The position numbers and the translations under genes are program-made. Source: an uncultured Salinimicrobium sp. (GTDB taxonomy: Bacteria > Bacteroidota > Bacteroidia > Flavobacteriales > Flavobacteriaceae). Taken from it: a DNA stretch of 64,000 bases. Position 1 is the stretch's first letter. Every line of letters begins with the position of its first letter. The stretch lies in NCBI GenBank assembly GCA_946887075.1, contig CAMPKA010000004.1, forward strand, positions 62,001 to 126,000, in the 5' to 3' direction. Below the pieces are notes generated by a model, which saw only the letters and a list, made by a program, of their open reading frames with translations, did no database searches and was not told where the DNA came from. Below, piece by piece: positions 17,301-24,435 of the stretch.

Positions 17301-17778
17301 TTAGCATCACGGGGTATCCGATCTTGGCAGCCTCTTCAAGGGCTATCTCCAAGGACTCCAGATCCTGCTCGTTGCTTTTGATCACCGGAATGTCATTGGC
17401 CACAGCCACCTCCTTGGCCCGTACTTTGTCCCCAAGAGCACGCAATATTTCGACCCGGGGACCTATAAAGATGATTCCCTGCTGCTCACATTTTTCCGCA
17501 AATTCTGCATTCTCCGAAAGAAAGCCATAACCGGGATGGATTGCATCCACATTATTCTTCCTTGCCACCTTCAGGATAGCCTCAATATCGAGATAAGGTT
17601 TCAGAGGTTCATCCCTGGCACCAATCTGATAGGACTCGTCCGCTTTATACCTGTGAAGAGAGTACCTGTCCTCGTAAGTATAGACCCCTACCGTACGCAA
17701 ACCTATCTCCGTACATGATCGAAAAATACGGATAGCGATTTCTCCCCTGTTTGCGACTAAAACCTTCTTGATTTTCAT
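14329..17778 (-). CDS. pyc: Pyruvate carboxylase
   Basis: Biotin- and ATP-dependent carboxylation of pyruvate to oxaloacetate, the main anaplerotic reaction. The 1149-aa single-chain enzyme contains all domains in order: biotin carboxylase (1-~460; VANRGEIAIRIFRS, SGGGGRGMRV near 163-172, ERDCSVQRR), carboxyltransferase (~530-800; FTDTTMRDAHQSLLATRMRT, HLHTHDTS), the PYC/OADA domain, and a C-terminal biotinyl domain with EAMKMET, whose Lys is near residue 1115. BirA, which would biotinylate it, is at 27.8 kb. A 7-bp hairpin with a 13-base loop (17802-17828) lies 23 bases upstream of the start. The UDG-like gene follows 7 bases downstream. Confidence 0.97.
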   Translation of the reverse strand: MKIKKVLVANRGEIAIRIFRSCTEIGLRTVGVYTYEDRYSLHRYKADESYQIGARDEPLKPYLDIEAILKVARKNNVDAIHPGYGFLSENAEFAEKCEQQGIIFIGPRVEILRALGDKVRAKEVAVANDIPVIKSNEQDLESLEIALEEAAKIGYPVMLKAASGGGGRGMRVIQDEEELKKGFPESKREALNAFGDDTVFLEKFVADPKHIEVQIVGDNHGNLVHLFERDCSVQRRYQKVIEFAPSHGLADQTRNNLYEYALRLCKAVNYNNIGTVEFLVDRDGEIYFIEVNPRIQVEHTVTEVITNIDLVMAQIFIAAGYRLSDEQIKIGSQDQIRMTGFALQCRITTEDPTNDFQPDYGTITTYRSASGFGIRLDAGSIYQGVKISPFFDSMLVKISASSRTLAGACRKMRRALAEFRVRGVMTNIGFLDNILSHPTFRNGDVTVNFIKTHPELFDIQKTRNRATKMVSFLGHVIVNGNKDVKGAERKDFIEPVVPRFVESNEYPRGTKNLLSEYGPDKFSRWLLHEGKVHFTDTTMRDAHQSLLATRMRTTDMLKVAEGFARNHPEIFSMEVWGGATFDVCLRFLKEDPWERLRLLRSAMPNVLLQMLLRGSNAVGYTAYPDNLIEKFVEQAWENGVDVFRIFDSLNWMKSIAPCIEYVRKRTGGLAEGTICYTGDIMDPKEKKYDLDYYIRLAKDIENAGAHILGIKDMAGILKPDAAFELVSALKSRINIPLHLHTHDTSSIQAATYLKAVEAGVDVIDVALGGLSGLTSQPNFNSLVEMLRFHDRGRDFNTDKLSEYSQYWEAVRQMYYPFESGLKAGSGDVYKHEIPGGQYSNLKPQAESLGLADRFHEITKMYARVNELFGDIIKVTPSSKVVGDMAQYMVSNNLSIEDVLERGEELSFPQSVKSFFRGDLGQPYGGFPERVQKIILKDEKPYTERPNAHLEPIDFEKEFAAFEKAFPEGLGRKPDLTDFLSYKLYPKVYTEAYNYHQQFGKVINIPTRNFFYGMEAGEEIIVELDQGKTLLIEFLSYVEADQEGMAKVFFKVNGQTRAVDIRDEAVKVEKVVHQKADKTDKLQIGAPLQGSLSGILVKEGDEVEKNQPLFTIEAMKMETTITASAAGKVDRIVLKEGEMVFADDLVLTIK

Positions 17779-17801
17779 GGTGAACCTTTTTGCTTTTGAC
17801 G

Positions 17802-17828
17802 GCTGACCACTGCCTTTTTTCGGTCAGC
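17802..17828 (-). other. Hairpin in the pyc upstream region
   Basis: GCTGACC and GGTCAGC form a 7-bp perfect stem with a 13-base loop, 23-49 bases upstream of the pyc ATG. There is no T-run directly after it on either strand. It might be a 5' leader structure of pyc or an incomplete terminator of yaaA. Confidence 0.35.
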
Positions 17829-17916
17829 TGGCGCCGGATTTGAGTGCGGCAGAAAATAGAAATAAAAATGCGGGAAGGGCTCTTTTTTTAATAAATTTTA
17901 ACAAAACATTGCAGCC

Positions 17917-18678
17917 TTAACGCGTGAAGACGGGACAAGAACCCTTTTCAGTGTGGCGGGGGCTGAACCTGTACCCCATGTAATCGAAGCCGAGCAGGCC
18001 TTCCTGATTGTCTATGCCGTTGTCTAAGATATACCTGACCATGGCGCCCCTGGCCTTCTTGGCGAATAGCGCAATCGTCTGTAATTTTCCGTTCCTGAAG
18101 TCCATGAAGGAGGGGGTGATCACCGGAACATCGAGGAGATCGGGATCGATTGCCCGGAAATATTCCTGACTTGCCAAGTTGAGCAGGAAATCCTCCTCTC
18201 CGACTTCTTCATTTAGTCTTAGCGTTACCTTCTCCCGCCATATCTGATAAAGGTCTTTCTTGCGACCTACCTTGAGCGGAGTGCCCATTTCCAGCCGGTA
18301 AGGCTGAATCAGGTCCAGGGGCCGTAATATTCCATATAGTCCGGAGAGGATCCTCAGGATCTCCTGAAGCCGGTCGAGCTGTACTACTGGAATGGAGTAC
18401 GCGTCCAATCCCGTATAAACGTCTCCGGCAAAAGCGTAGATTGCAGGCCTGGCATGCTCCGGACCAGGCTCTTCCTGAAATTCACGATACCGCTCGTAGT
18501 TCAGCACAGCCAGTTTTTCACTGATCCCCATAAGTTTCTGAAGCTCTTTCCGGGACATCCTCGCCATTTTTCGTGCGATCAAGGCAGTTGTGTCTTGAAA
18601 GAGGGGTCTGGAATGGCGTGTGGTAGGGAGATTGGACTGGTAATCAAGCGTTTTTGCTGGAGAAATAACGATCTTCAT
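17917..18678 (-). CDS. yaaA: YaaA family peroxide stress protein
   Basis: A 253-aa protein of the YaaA/UPF0246 family, which in E. coli lowers free iron during peroxide stress. The N-terminus MKIVISPAKTLDY is the family signature. YAFAGDVYTGLDA (about 87-99), LSGLYGILRPLDLIQPYRLEMG (about 115-136, in two conserved blocks) and the C-terminal GFDYMGYRFSP are further conserved elements. It lies 60 bases downstream of the RluA gene in the same direction and could share its transcript. Its biochemical activity is not shown by the sequence. Confidence 0.92.
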   Translation of the reverse strand: MKIVISPAKTLDYQSNLPTTRHSRPLFQDTTALIARKMARMSRKELQKLMGISEKLAVLNYERYREFQEEPGPEHARPAIYAFAGDVYTGLDAYSIPVVQLDRLQEILRILSGLYGILRPLDLIQPYRLEMGTPLKVGRKKDLYQIWREKVTLRLNEEVGEEDFLLNLASQEYFRAIDPDLLDVPVITPSFMDFRNGKLQTIALFAKKARGAMVRYILDNGIDNQEGLLGFDYMGYRFSPRHTEKGSCPVFTR

Positions 18679-18738
18679 GCCGAGGGCGTTTTTTCAGGTT
18701 TAAAATTTCCGGAATCCCAAGATAGGCTCCTATTTGGC

Positions 18739-19791
18739 CTATTCCAGATATTCCTTTTGGTTACGGGAATAATTGCGCCACTTTTCAATGCAGTTTTGCA
18801 TGTCTTCTGGCAGTGGGGCCTCAAATCGCATCCACTCACCCGATTCCGGATGTCTGAAGCCAAGGCTCTTCGCGTGAAGCGCCTGACGCGGAAGGATCTT
18901 GAAACAGTTTTCGACAAACTGCCTGTATTTTGTGAAGGTTGTACCTTTAAGAATCCGATCCCCGCCATATCGCTCGTCATTGAATAGCGTATGCCCAATA
19001 TGTTTCATATGTACCCGAATCTGATGGGTCCTTCCTGTTTCCAGGGTGCATGAGACCAGCGTGACATAACCAAAGCGTTCAAGAACCCTGTAATGGGTTA
19101 CAGCTGGCTTTCCTTTTTCCTGTTCCTCCCCCAGATAAACTGTATTCTGAAGCCTGTTCTTGGGATGTCTGCCAATATTTCCCTCTATCGTGCCTTCCTC
19201 TTGCTCCACATTCCCCCAGACCAGAGCGATATATTCCCTTTCGCTGCTCTTATTGAAAAATTGTTTGGCCAGCCGGGTCATCGCCTGCTCTGTCCGTGCA
19301 ATGACAAGAAGGCCACTTGTATCCTTATCAATCCGATGCACCAGACCCGGCCTTTCACTACTATTTCGCGGGAGATTCTCAAAATGATATACCAGAGCAT
19401 TGATCAGGGTTCCGCTATAGTTCCCATGACCGGGGTGCACGACCATTCCCGCCGGTTTATTCACCACCAGAAGGGTCTCATCCTCGTGCAGGATGTCCAG
19501 GGGAATGTTTTCGGGGGTAAGGAGAAACTCATAAGGAGGGTGTTCGAACATGACTTGCACCACATCCCCGGGTTTGACTTTATAGTTGGATTTTACAGGG
19601 ATGTCGTTGACATAAATATTTCCATCTTTGGCCGCAGTCTGAATCTTATTGCGAGTCGCGTTCTCGATATAGTTCATCAGGTATTTATCGACCCGGAGGG
19701 GTTGCTGGCCCTTATCCGCTACGAAGTGATGGTGCTCGTAGAGCTCATCTTCATTTTCCTCTGGTTCCTGCGCCTTTTTATCAAAGTTCAT
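18739..19791 (-). CDS. RluA-family rRNA/tRNA pseudouridine synthase (RluD-like)
   Basis: Converts specific uridines in RNA to pseudouridine. An acidic N-terminal tail is followed by an S4 RNA-binding domain (about 28-75; RVDKYLMNYIENATRNKIQ) and the catalytic domain with HRIDKDTSGLLVIAR (about 145-159), whose Asp is the nucleophile. Further motifs are TGRTHQIRVHMKHIGH and the terminal GFRHPESGEWMRFEAPLP. Domain order matches RluD/RluC. The frame extends upstream, but the first sensible start is the ATG at 19791 (350 aa), overlapping the PASTA gene by 11 bases. The PASTA-RluA-(ddl, coaD divergent) grouping is familiar in flavobacteria. Confidence 0.93.
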   Translation of the reverse strand: MNFDKKAQEPEENEDELYEHHHFVADKGQQPLRVDKYLMNYIENATRNKIQTAAKDGNIYVNDIPVKSNYKVKPGDVVQVMFEHPPYEFLLTPENIPLDILHEDETLLVVNKPAGMVVHPGHGNYSGTLINALVYHFENLPRNSSERPGLVHRIDKDTSGLLVIARTEQAMTRLAKQFFNKSSEREYIALVWGNVEQEEGTIEGNIGRHPKNRLQNTVYLGEEQEKGKPAVTHYRVLERFGYVTLVSCTLETGRTHQIRVHMKHIGHTLFNDERYGGDRILKGTTFTKYRQFVENCFKILPRQALHAKSLGFRHPESGEWMRFEAPLPEDMQNCIEKWRNYSRNQKEYLE

Positions 19792-20413
19792 AATCCGTAC
19801 TTTCCAGCTCCTCCATGATAGTTTCCTCCGCGGTGGTATCGGTTTCCTCAACACCATAGCGCCCGGACCCATCCCCTAGGACGAGATCGATGGTGGAGGT
19901 TTTCATCAGTTTCATTCCCGGCTCAACGAGTTCACCCTTATGTCTCATCTCGAGCACCACATCCTTACCTACATCCGGTTTATAGGTAATGGTTCCTATT
20001 TCGAACCCCAGGGAACGCAGCGTTGGCTCCACCTGTCTTCTTGTCCTCCTGATCAGATTTTCTGGAATCTCTACTTTCCGGAATCCGGAAGGATTCAGCG
20101 TTAGGTAAATCTTCCGATTTTCCTTCACCTTTTTCCCGGCTCGGGGAACCTGGTCGATGACGGTATAAGGGGGATAATCTGGATTGTAGTTGGCGGAATC
20201 AAGGATTTCCCTGCGCAAATCTAGTTCCGCCAGCCGCTCGTCCACCTCATCCAGAGCCAGACTCTGGAGATCTGGAACAGATATTTCCTGATCCTGATTA
20301 GTGGAAAACTCCAGCCACTCCAGAACGATGAAGGCCAATAGAATAAGGGCAAGAACCGCCAGAACCAACTGGATAAGAAAAGTTCGGCTAAAAAGGAATT
20401 TGAGGAAGGTCAT
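19781..20413 (-). CDS. Membrane-anchored PASTA domain protein
   Basis: A 210-aa protein with one N-terminal membrane helix (about residues 10-33, LVLAVLALILLAFIVLEWL) and an extracytoplasmic part of about three PASTA-like repeats. These show VPDLQSLALDEVDERLAEL (about 45-63), the VIDQVPRAGKKVKENRKIYL segment and IPENLIRRTRRQVEP. An acidic tail rich in Asp, Glu and Thr ends the protein. PASTA domains bind muropeptides or beta-lactams in other proteins; there is no kinase or transpeptidase domain here. The start at 20413 is chosen because the first ATG in the frame (20446) lies upstream of a -7 element. It is coupled to the RluA gene and divergent from ddl, a cell-wall gene. Confidence 0.85.
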   Translation of the reverse strand: MTFLKFLFSRTFLIQLVLAVLALILLAFIVLEWLEFSTNQDQEISVPDLQSLALDEVDERLAELDLRREILDSANYNPDYPPYTVIDQVPRAGKKVKENRKIYLTLNPSGFRKVEIPENLIRRTRRQVEPTLRSLGFEIGTITYKPDVGKDVVLEMRHKGELVEPGMKLMKTSTIDLVLGDGSGRYGVEETDTTAEETIMEELESTDYEL

Positions 20414-20429
20414 AGCGTTATTTGAATGA

Positions 20430-20437
20430 CAAAGATA
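20430..20437 (-). promoter_or_regulatory. -7 element for the PASTA-rluA genes
   Basis: The minus strand reads TATCTTTG, a full TAnnTTTG match, 16 bases upstream of the ATG at 20413. The nearest -33-like TTTG is about 26 bases further upstream, longer than usual. Confidence 0.45.
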
Positions 20438-20451
20438 ACAAAACATGCCTT

Positions 20452-20483
20452 TTTGCTCCCATTCAAATATTAGGCTACTTTTG
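20452..20483 (+). promoter_or_regulatory. Promoter of ddl-coaD
   Basis: TTTG (20452-20455), a 20-base spacer, then TACTTTTG (20476-20483). Both boxes and the spacing match the Bacteroidota promoter TTTG-N19-21-TAnnTTTG. The start would be near 20489, leaving a leader of about 23 bases before ddl. Confidence 0.72.
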
Positions 20484-20511
20484 CTAGATAATATAATGAA
20501 TCGGATTGACC

Positions 20512-21492
20512 ATGAAAAAAAATGTCGCGATTGCCATGGGCGGATTCTCGAGCGAGTACAGGATCTCCATCAATAGTGGGAATGTCGTCTATAAGAACCT
20601 GGACAGGTCCAGGTACAATCCCTTCAGGGTACATATCCTCCAGAAGGAATGGTTCGTCATCGGTGAGAACGATACGCCTTATCCGATCAACCGCAGCGAT
20701 TTCACCGTAATGATCGATGGCCAATTGATCACCTTTGACTGTGTGTTTAACACCATTCATGGAACCCCAGGAGAAAACGGCCTTTTACAAGCCTACCTGG
20801 AGTTGCTGAACATTCCCCAGACCTCTTGCGGATTTTATCAGTCCGCGCTGACATTTAACAAGAGGGACCTGATCAGTGTCCTCAGACCCTATGGGATCCG
20901 TACTGCCACGAACTATTTTGTCGACAAAGGAGATGATGATGTCGATCCGGAAGAAGTAATAGAAAGAGTAGGACTGCCATGTTTCGTAAAGGCCAACAAA
21001 GCCGGTAGCAGCTTTGGCATAACCAAGGTTAAATCGAAGGAAGACATCATCCCGGCGATGAAATTTGCCTTTAAAGAGGATGACGAAATCATCATTGAAT
21101 CCTTTCTTGATGGCACGGAGGTCTCCGTAGGCGTCATCACGTACAACGGAGAGGTAACCGCCCTGCCAGTAACCGAAATTGTATCAGAGAACGAATTTTT
21201 CGACTATGCTGCCAAATATCTCGGAAAATCTCAGGAAATCACTCCCGCCAGGATTTCGGAAGAGCAGACTGCCCAGGTTCAGGAAATCGCCGTGATGATC
21301 TACCGCAAACTCAAAATGAAAGGCTATACCCGATCGGAATTCATCTTCCACAATGGAGAACCTCATTTCATCGAAATCAATACCACCCCTGGTCTGAGCG
21401 AGGCGAGTATTCTGCCACAGCAGGCAATTGCGGCAGGCATTTCCCTTCAGGAGCTTTTCGGAAGCGCCATTGAGGCTGCTATGGAAGCCTAA
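20512..21492 (+). CDS. ddl: D-alanine--D-alanine ligase
   Basis: ATP-dependent formation of D-Ala-D-Ala for peptidoglycan, cytosolic. The 326-aa ATP-grasp enzyme has an N-terminal GGFSSEYRISINSG loop, HGTPGENGLLQAYLELL near 82-98, FVKANKAGSSFGITKV in the ATP-grasp core, EVSVGV, and the Mg-binding FIEINTTPGLSE near 283-294. The frame could open at a TTG (20506); the ATG at 20512 follows directly and is used. It is divergent from the PASTA gene and 33 bases ahead of coaD, probably one transcript. Confidence 0.95.
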   Translation: MKKNVAIAMGGFSSEYRISINSGNVVYKNLDRSRYNPFRVHILQKEWFVIGENDTPYPINRSDFTVMIDGQLITFDCVFNTIHGTPGENGLLQAYLELLNIPQTSCGFYQSALTFNKRDLISVLRPYGIRTATNYFVDKGDDDVDPEEVIERVGLPCFVKANKAGSSFGITKVKSKEDIIPAMKFAFKEDDEIIIESFLDGTEVSVGVITYNGEVTALPVTEIVSENEFFDYAAKYLGKSQEITPARISEEQTAQVQEIAVMIYRKLKMKGYTRSEFIFHNGEPHFIEINTTPGLSEASILPQQAIAAGISLQELFGSAIEAAMEA

Positions 21493-21525
21493 AATTATTA
21501 ACTTGGTGCTTCAAATCCTATCCTT

Positions 21526-21981
21526 ATGAAAAAAGCTGTCTTTCCCGGTTCCTTTGATCCAGTAACGCTTGGACATGTAGACATCATAAGAAGAGCACTC
21601 CCCCTATTCGATGAAATCATTCTTGCCATAGGAAGCAATGCAGATAAAAAGTACATGTTCAGCCTGGAACAGCGAATGGACTTCCTGGAACGGACCTTTT
21701 CCGGGGAGACCCGAATAAGGGTAATGCCATATCAGGGTATGACGGTGGATTTCTGCAAGAAACAGGGGGTTAATTTCATTCTGAGGGGACTCCGTAACAC
21801 AACTGATCTTGAATTTGAAAAGGTCATCGGCCAAACCAACTTCAAACTTTCTGGAATCGAGACGGTATTCCTGATCACCTCCCCGGGAAAAAGCCACATC
21901 TCTTCCTCGGTCGTCCGGGATGTGATCCGCAATGGGGGTGATTTTGGATTTATGGTACCGGAACCCGTCCGTCCGGCCTAA
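21526..21981 (+). CDS. coaD: Pantetheine-phosphate adenylyltransferase
   Basis: Adenylylates 4'-phosphopantetheine to dephospho-CoA, the penultimate step of CoA synthesis. The 151-aa nucleotidyltransferase has the TxGH-type motif FPGSFDPVTLGHVDII (5-20), RGLRNTTDLEFE near 88-99 and the C-terminal ISSSVVRDVIRNGGD. It is standard length. The gene overlaps the convergent TonB receptor gene by 4 bases at the stops, so no space is left for a separate terminator. Confidence 0.96.
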   Translation: MKKAVFPGSFDPVTLGHVDIIRRALPLFDEIILAIGSNADKKYMFSLEQRMDFLERTFSGETRIRVMPYQGMTVDFCKKQGVNFILRGLRNTTDLEFEKVIGQTNFKLSGIETVFLITSPGKSHISSSVVRDVIRNGGDFGFMVPEPVRPA

Positions 21982-24335
21982 AAAAGGTATTCCAGCGAAA
22001 ATCCCGCAAACAAATTCCTTGGAAGTCCTGGGTAAAAGTACCTGGGGGAACGCCCTCCGAATCCAACAGCGTTTGGAACGATCGAGGCCACATAGGCTTC
22101 ATTTAAGACATTTCCGGCCCCTACCCGTATGGAAGGTTTCCAGTTTTCGAACAAATCAGGGCTGAATACAGCTTCCAGGTCTAACAAGGAATAGGCAGCG
22201 GCAAATTCGGAATTCTGGTCATTGAGCGGCATTCTGCCCTGGTGTTCAAAGGCGGCATGTATCACAAGTCCGTGATCCCACCGTAGATTCAGGCCTGCCT
22301 GAAGGGTGGTCCTGGGCACCGACGGGAGGTGATTTCCTTCAAAATCCTCCCCTTCATTTCGAAATTCATCGAACCTGAATGCGTTCAGGTTTCCCCTGAG
22401 ATCTATTGTGCTGCTTATCCCTTCGGAGATCATGATATTGTAGGAGAAATAAGATTCAACTCCGTTGTGGTCTGTCCTGCCAGCATTCCTCCCGATGTAC
22501 TGATCAGGACCGGTCCGCTCGGCAATCAAAAGATTCCTGACCTGGATCGAGAATAGGGCCAGTTCGATATAAAGTTGGTTCCTCAGAAAATTCCCTTTGA
22601 ATCCGATTTCATAGTTCACTCCGGATTCCGGCTTGAGATCGGTGTTTATGGTTCCCACCGGGGTAAGCGTTTCTGCGACTGAAGGAGTCGAGAAACCATG
22701 ACTGATGAGCCCGTAAAGGGTCTTTCCCTTTCCGGCGATATAAGTAAGGCCCAACCGGGGGGAAAGGACCGGATCAAAGGTATAGGAACCGGTTTGGTCA
22801 AGTTGGTCCTTATGATACAGGTCGGTCAATGCGTAACGCGTGGTATTCAAACTGACACCTGTCTCTACCAGGATTTTTTCCGACACAGAAAAATTCAACT
22901 GGCCGTACAAATTCCAGTAATACCTTTTTTGGTCATGGCTTCCCAACAAGGTTCCCCGAACACTGCCCTGACCGGGAAACTCTTCATACAGATTGGCGAA
23001 AAGAGCGGTATCATACCATTCGTGTTGCAATTCCCCTCCCAGCCCCAGTTCCACAGGCTTTCCCCTCAGGTCAAACCTGTGCAGAAAGTTGGATCGGATC
23101 CCTGCCGCCACCTGCTCTTCCTTCAGTATATCAAAGGGCCGGGGTTCATATGCATTCCTGAAATGAATATGGACGGCCGTACGGTGGGTGGAATTGCTCC
23201 CCAGGCTATCCTGATAAGAAATACCTACAAGACTTTTGTCATAAGCTTCATATCCCCGGGCTTCCTTCCAGGATACTGCTGCAGCTGAAGGATCCTCCAG
23301 CAAGGTTTCCCTGTCCAAAGAACTGGGAATATACGCCTTTTGCCTGGTGAACTGGGCTATAAAGGATAAAGGCTGCCCACCCTTGCCCTGTGATCCGGTA
23401 AGGGTTAGTGATTTGCGATCGTATCTGGAGTTATCCCTCCAGCCGGCCACCTCCAGGTGATCAAAAATTCCGGCTACATATCCCGACCTGGAACTATGGC
23501 TAAGGGAGGTACTTAAATGGCTGCGTCCGAAACTTCCAAGGGTAGCGTGGACCCGGGAGGAAGTCCCGTTCTCTTTCGGTTCCCGTGCCTGTATCAGGAC
23601 AACCCCTCCCAGGCCGGCTCCGAAACTGCTCGAGGCGGGTCCTTTAAGCACCTCTATCCTTCCTACAGTTAAAGGGGGAAGGTCCCCGAAGGCGCTGATG
23701 CCTTCAACTGAGGAGATGGGAATTCCCTCGAAATAGACTTTAACGCGGTCCGTACTGTATTGGGAGCGAGTACCGATTCCGCGTATGCTCAGCTTGTTGG
23801 TATTGAGGGCTCCCTGATGTACTAGAACTCCGCTGACCTTATTTAAGGCACCGAGAACATTACTCCCTGCTCCCCGATCGATCTCTTCTGTGGAAATCAC
23901 ACTGACAGCAGCCGGAGTGTATAACAATTCCTTGGGAATATTGGCCGCTCTGATTACCACAGTTGAGAGGGCTTCCGCAAGAGGTTCCAATGTTACCCGG
24001 ATCCTCTCTGAAGCCGACTCTACAATAAGATGCTCGCTCCGGTATCCGGTAGCAGAAAAGATCAGCCTGAGTGGAAAAAATTCCGTTTCCGAAAGTTTAA
24101 ATTCCCCGTTGTCCTGTGTCCAGTAAATATTGCCGGAACGCTGGGAATATATCCGGACCCCTTCCAGCGGATCTCCAGAGGCGGCACTCAGAACAGTTCC
24201 CACCAGGTTTTGGGAGGCGGTGTGCCAGCCAGTTAGAAGGAGGAGGAAAACAAAGAGATTTCGGACCAACGGGATCGTCTTTTTCGCGGTAGGTAAAAGT
24301 ACCAATTTTTGTTCCGCCTGACTAAGCAATTCCAT
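21978..24335 (-). CDS. TonB-dependent receptor with carboxypeptidase-like N-terminal domain
   Basis: A 785-aa outer-membrane receptor. A hydrophobic segment near 25-42 (VRNLFVFLLLLTGWHTASQ) is the likely signal, so the N-terminal 20 residues are unusual or the true start lies further in. The CarboxypepD-reg-like domain (about 45-120) is followed by a plug (about 125-255; IRGIGTRSQYS, IEVLKGPASSSFGAG) and a beta barrel ending in the aromatic C-terminus FSLEYLF. No SusD partner or transport genes are adjacent, so the ligand is unknown; the plug resembles siderophore or cobalamin-type receptors more than SusC. The gene is monocistronic. Confidence 0.88.
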   Translation of the reverse strand: MELLSQAEQKLVLLPTAKKTIPLVRNLFVFLLLLTGWHTASQNLVGTVLSAASGDPLEGVRIYSQRSGNIYWTQDNGEFKLSETEFFPLRLIFSATGYRSEHLIVESASERIRVTLEPLAEALSTVVIRAANIPKELLYTPAAVSVISTEEIDRGAGSNVLGALNKVSGVLVHQGALNTNKLSIRGIGTRSQYSTDRVKVYFEGIPISSVEGISAFGDLPPLTVGRIEVLKGPASSSFGAGLGGVVLIQAREPKENGTSSRVHATLGSFGRSHLSTSLSHSSRSGYVAGIFDHLEVAGWRDNSRYDRKSLTLTGSQGKGGQPLSFIAQFTRQKAYIPSSLDRETLLEDPSAAAVSWKEARGYEAYDKSLVGISYQDSLGSNSTHRTAVHIHFRNAYEPRPFDILKEEQVAAGIRSNFLHRFDLRGKPVELGLGGELQHEWYDTALFANLYEEFPGQGSVRGTLLGSHDQKRYYWNLYGQLNFSVSEKILVETGVSLNTTRYALTDLYHKDQLDQTGSYTFDPVLSPRLGLTYIAGKGKTLYGLISHGFSTPSVAETLTPVGTINTDLKPESGVNYEIGFKGNFLRNQLYIELALFSIQVRNLLIAERTGPDQYIGRNAGRTDHNGVESYFSYNIMISEGISSTIDLRGNLNAFRFDEFRNEGEDFEGNHLPSVPRTTLQAGLNLRWDHGLVIHAAFEHQGRMPLNDQNSEFAAAYSLLDLEAVFSPDLFENWKPSIRVGAGNVLNEAYVASIVPNAVGFGGRSPRYFYPGLPRNLFAGFSLEYLF

Positions 24336-24351
24336 CTTCCTCAGAAAATGC

Positions 24352-24359
24352 TAATTTTG
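24352..24359 (+). promoter_or_regulatory. Possible -7 element for the M14 carboxypeptidase gene
   Basis: TAATTTTG matches TAnnTTTG 76 bases upstream of the ATG at 24436. No -33 TTTG is seen at the right spacing, so this is tentative. Confidence 0.35.
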
Positions 24360-24435
24360 CCCAGCCCGGATGAGCAGGGAAAAACTTGCAGCATCTCCGC
24401 GTTTTTGTACTTTACGGTCTCTTATATAACAGTAA

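Noticed and set aside
17802..17828. Hairpin upstream of pyc as a riboswitch or yaaA terminator
   Set aside because: A 7-bp stem without a T-run and without any known aptamer pattern. It is listed only as an unexplained hairpin.
19093..19818. 241-codon plus-strand frame opposite the RluA gene
   Set aside because: Antisense to a clearly recognised pseudouridine synthase; no recognisable domain.
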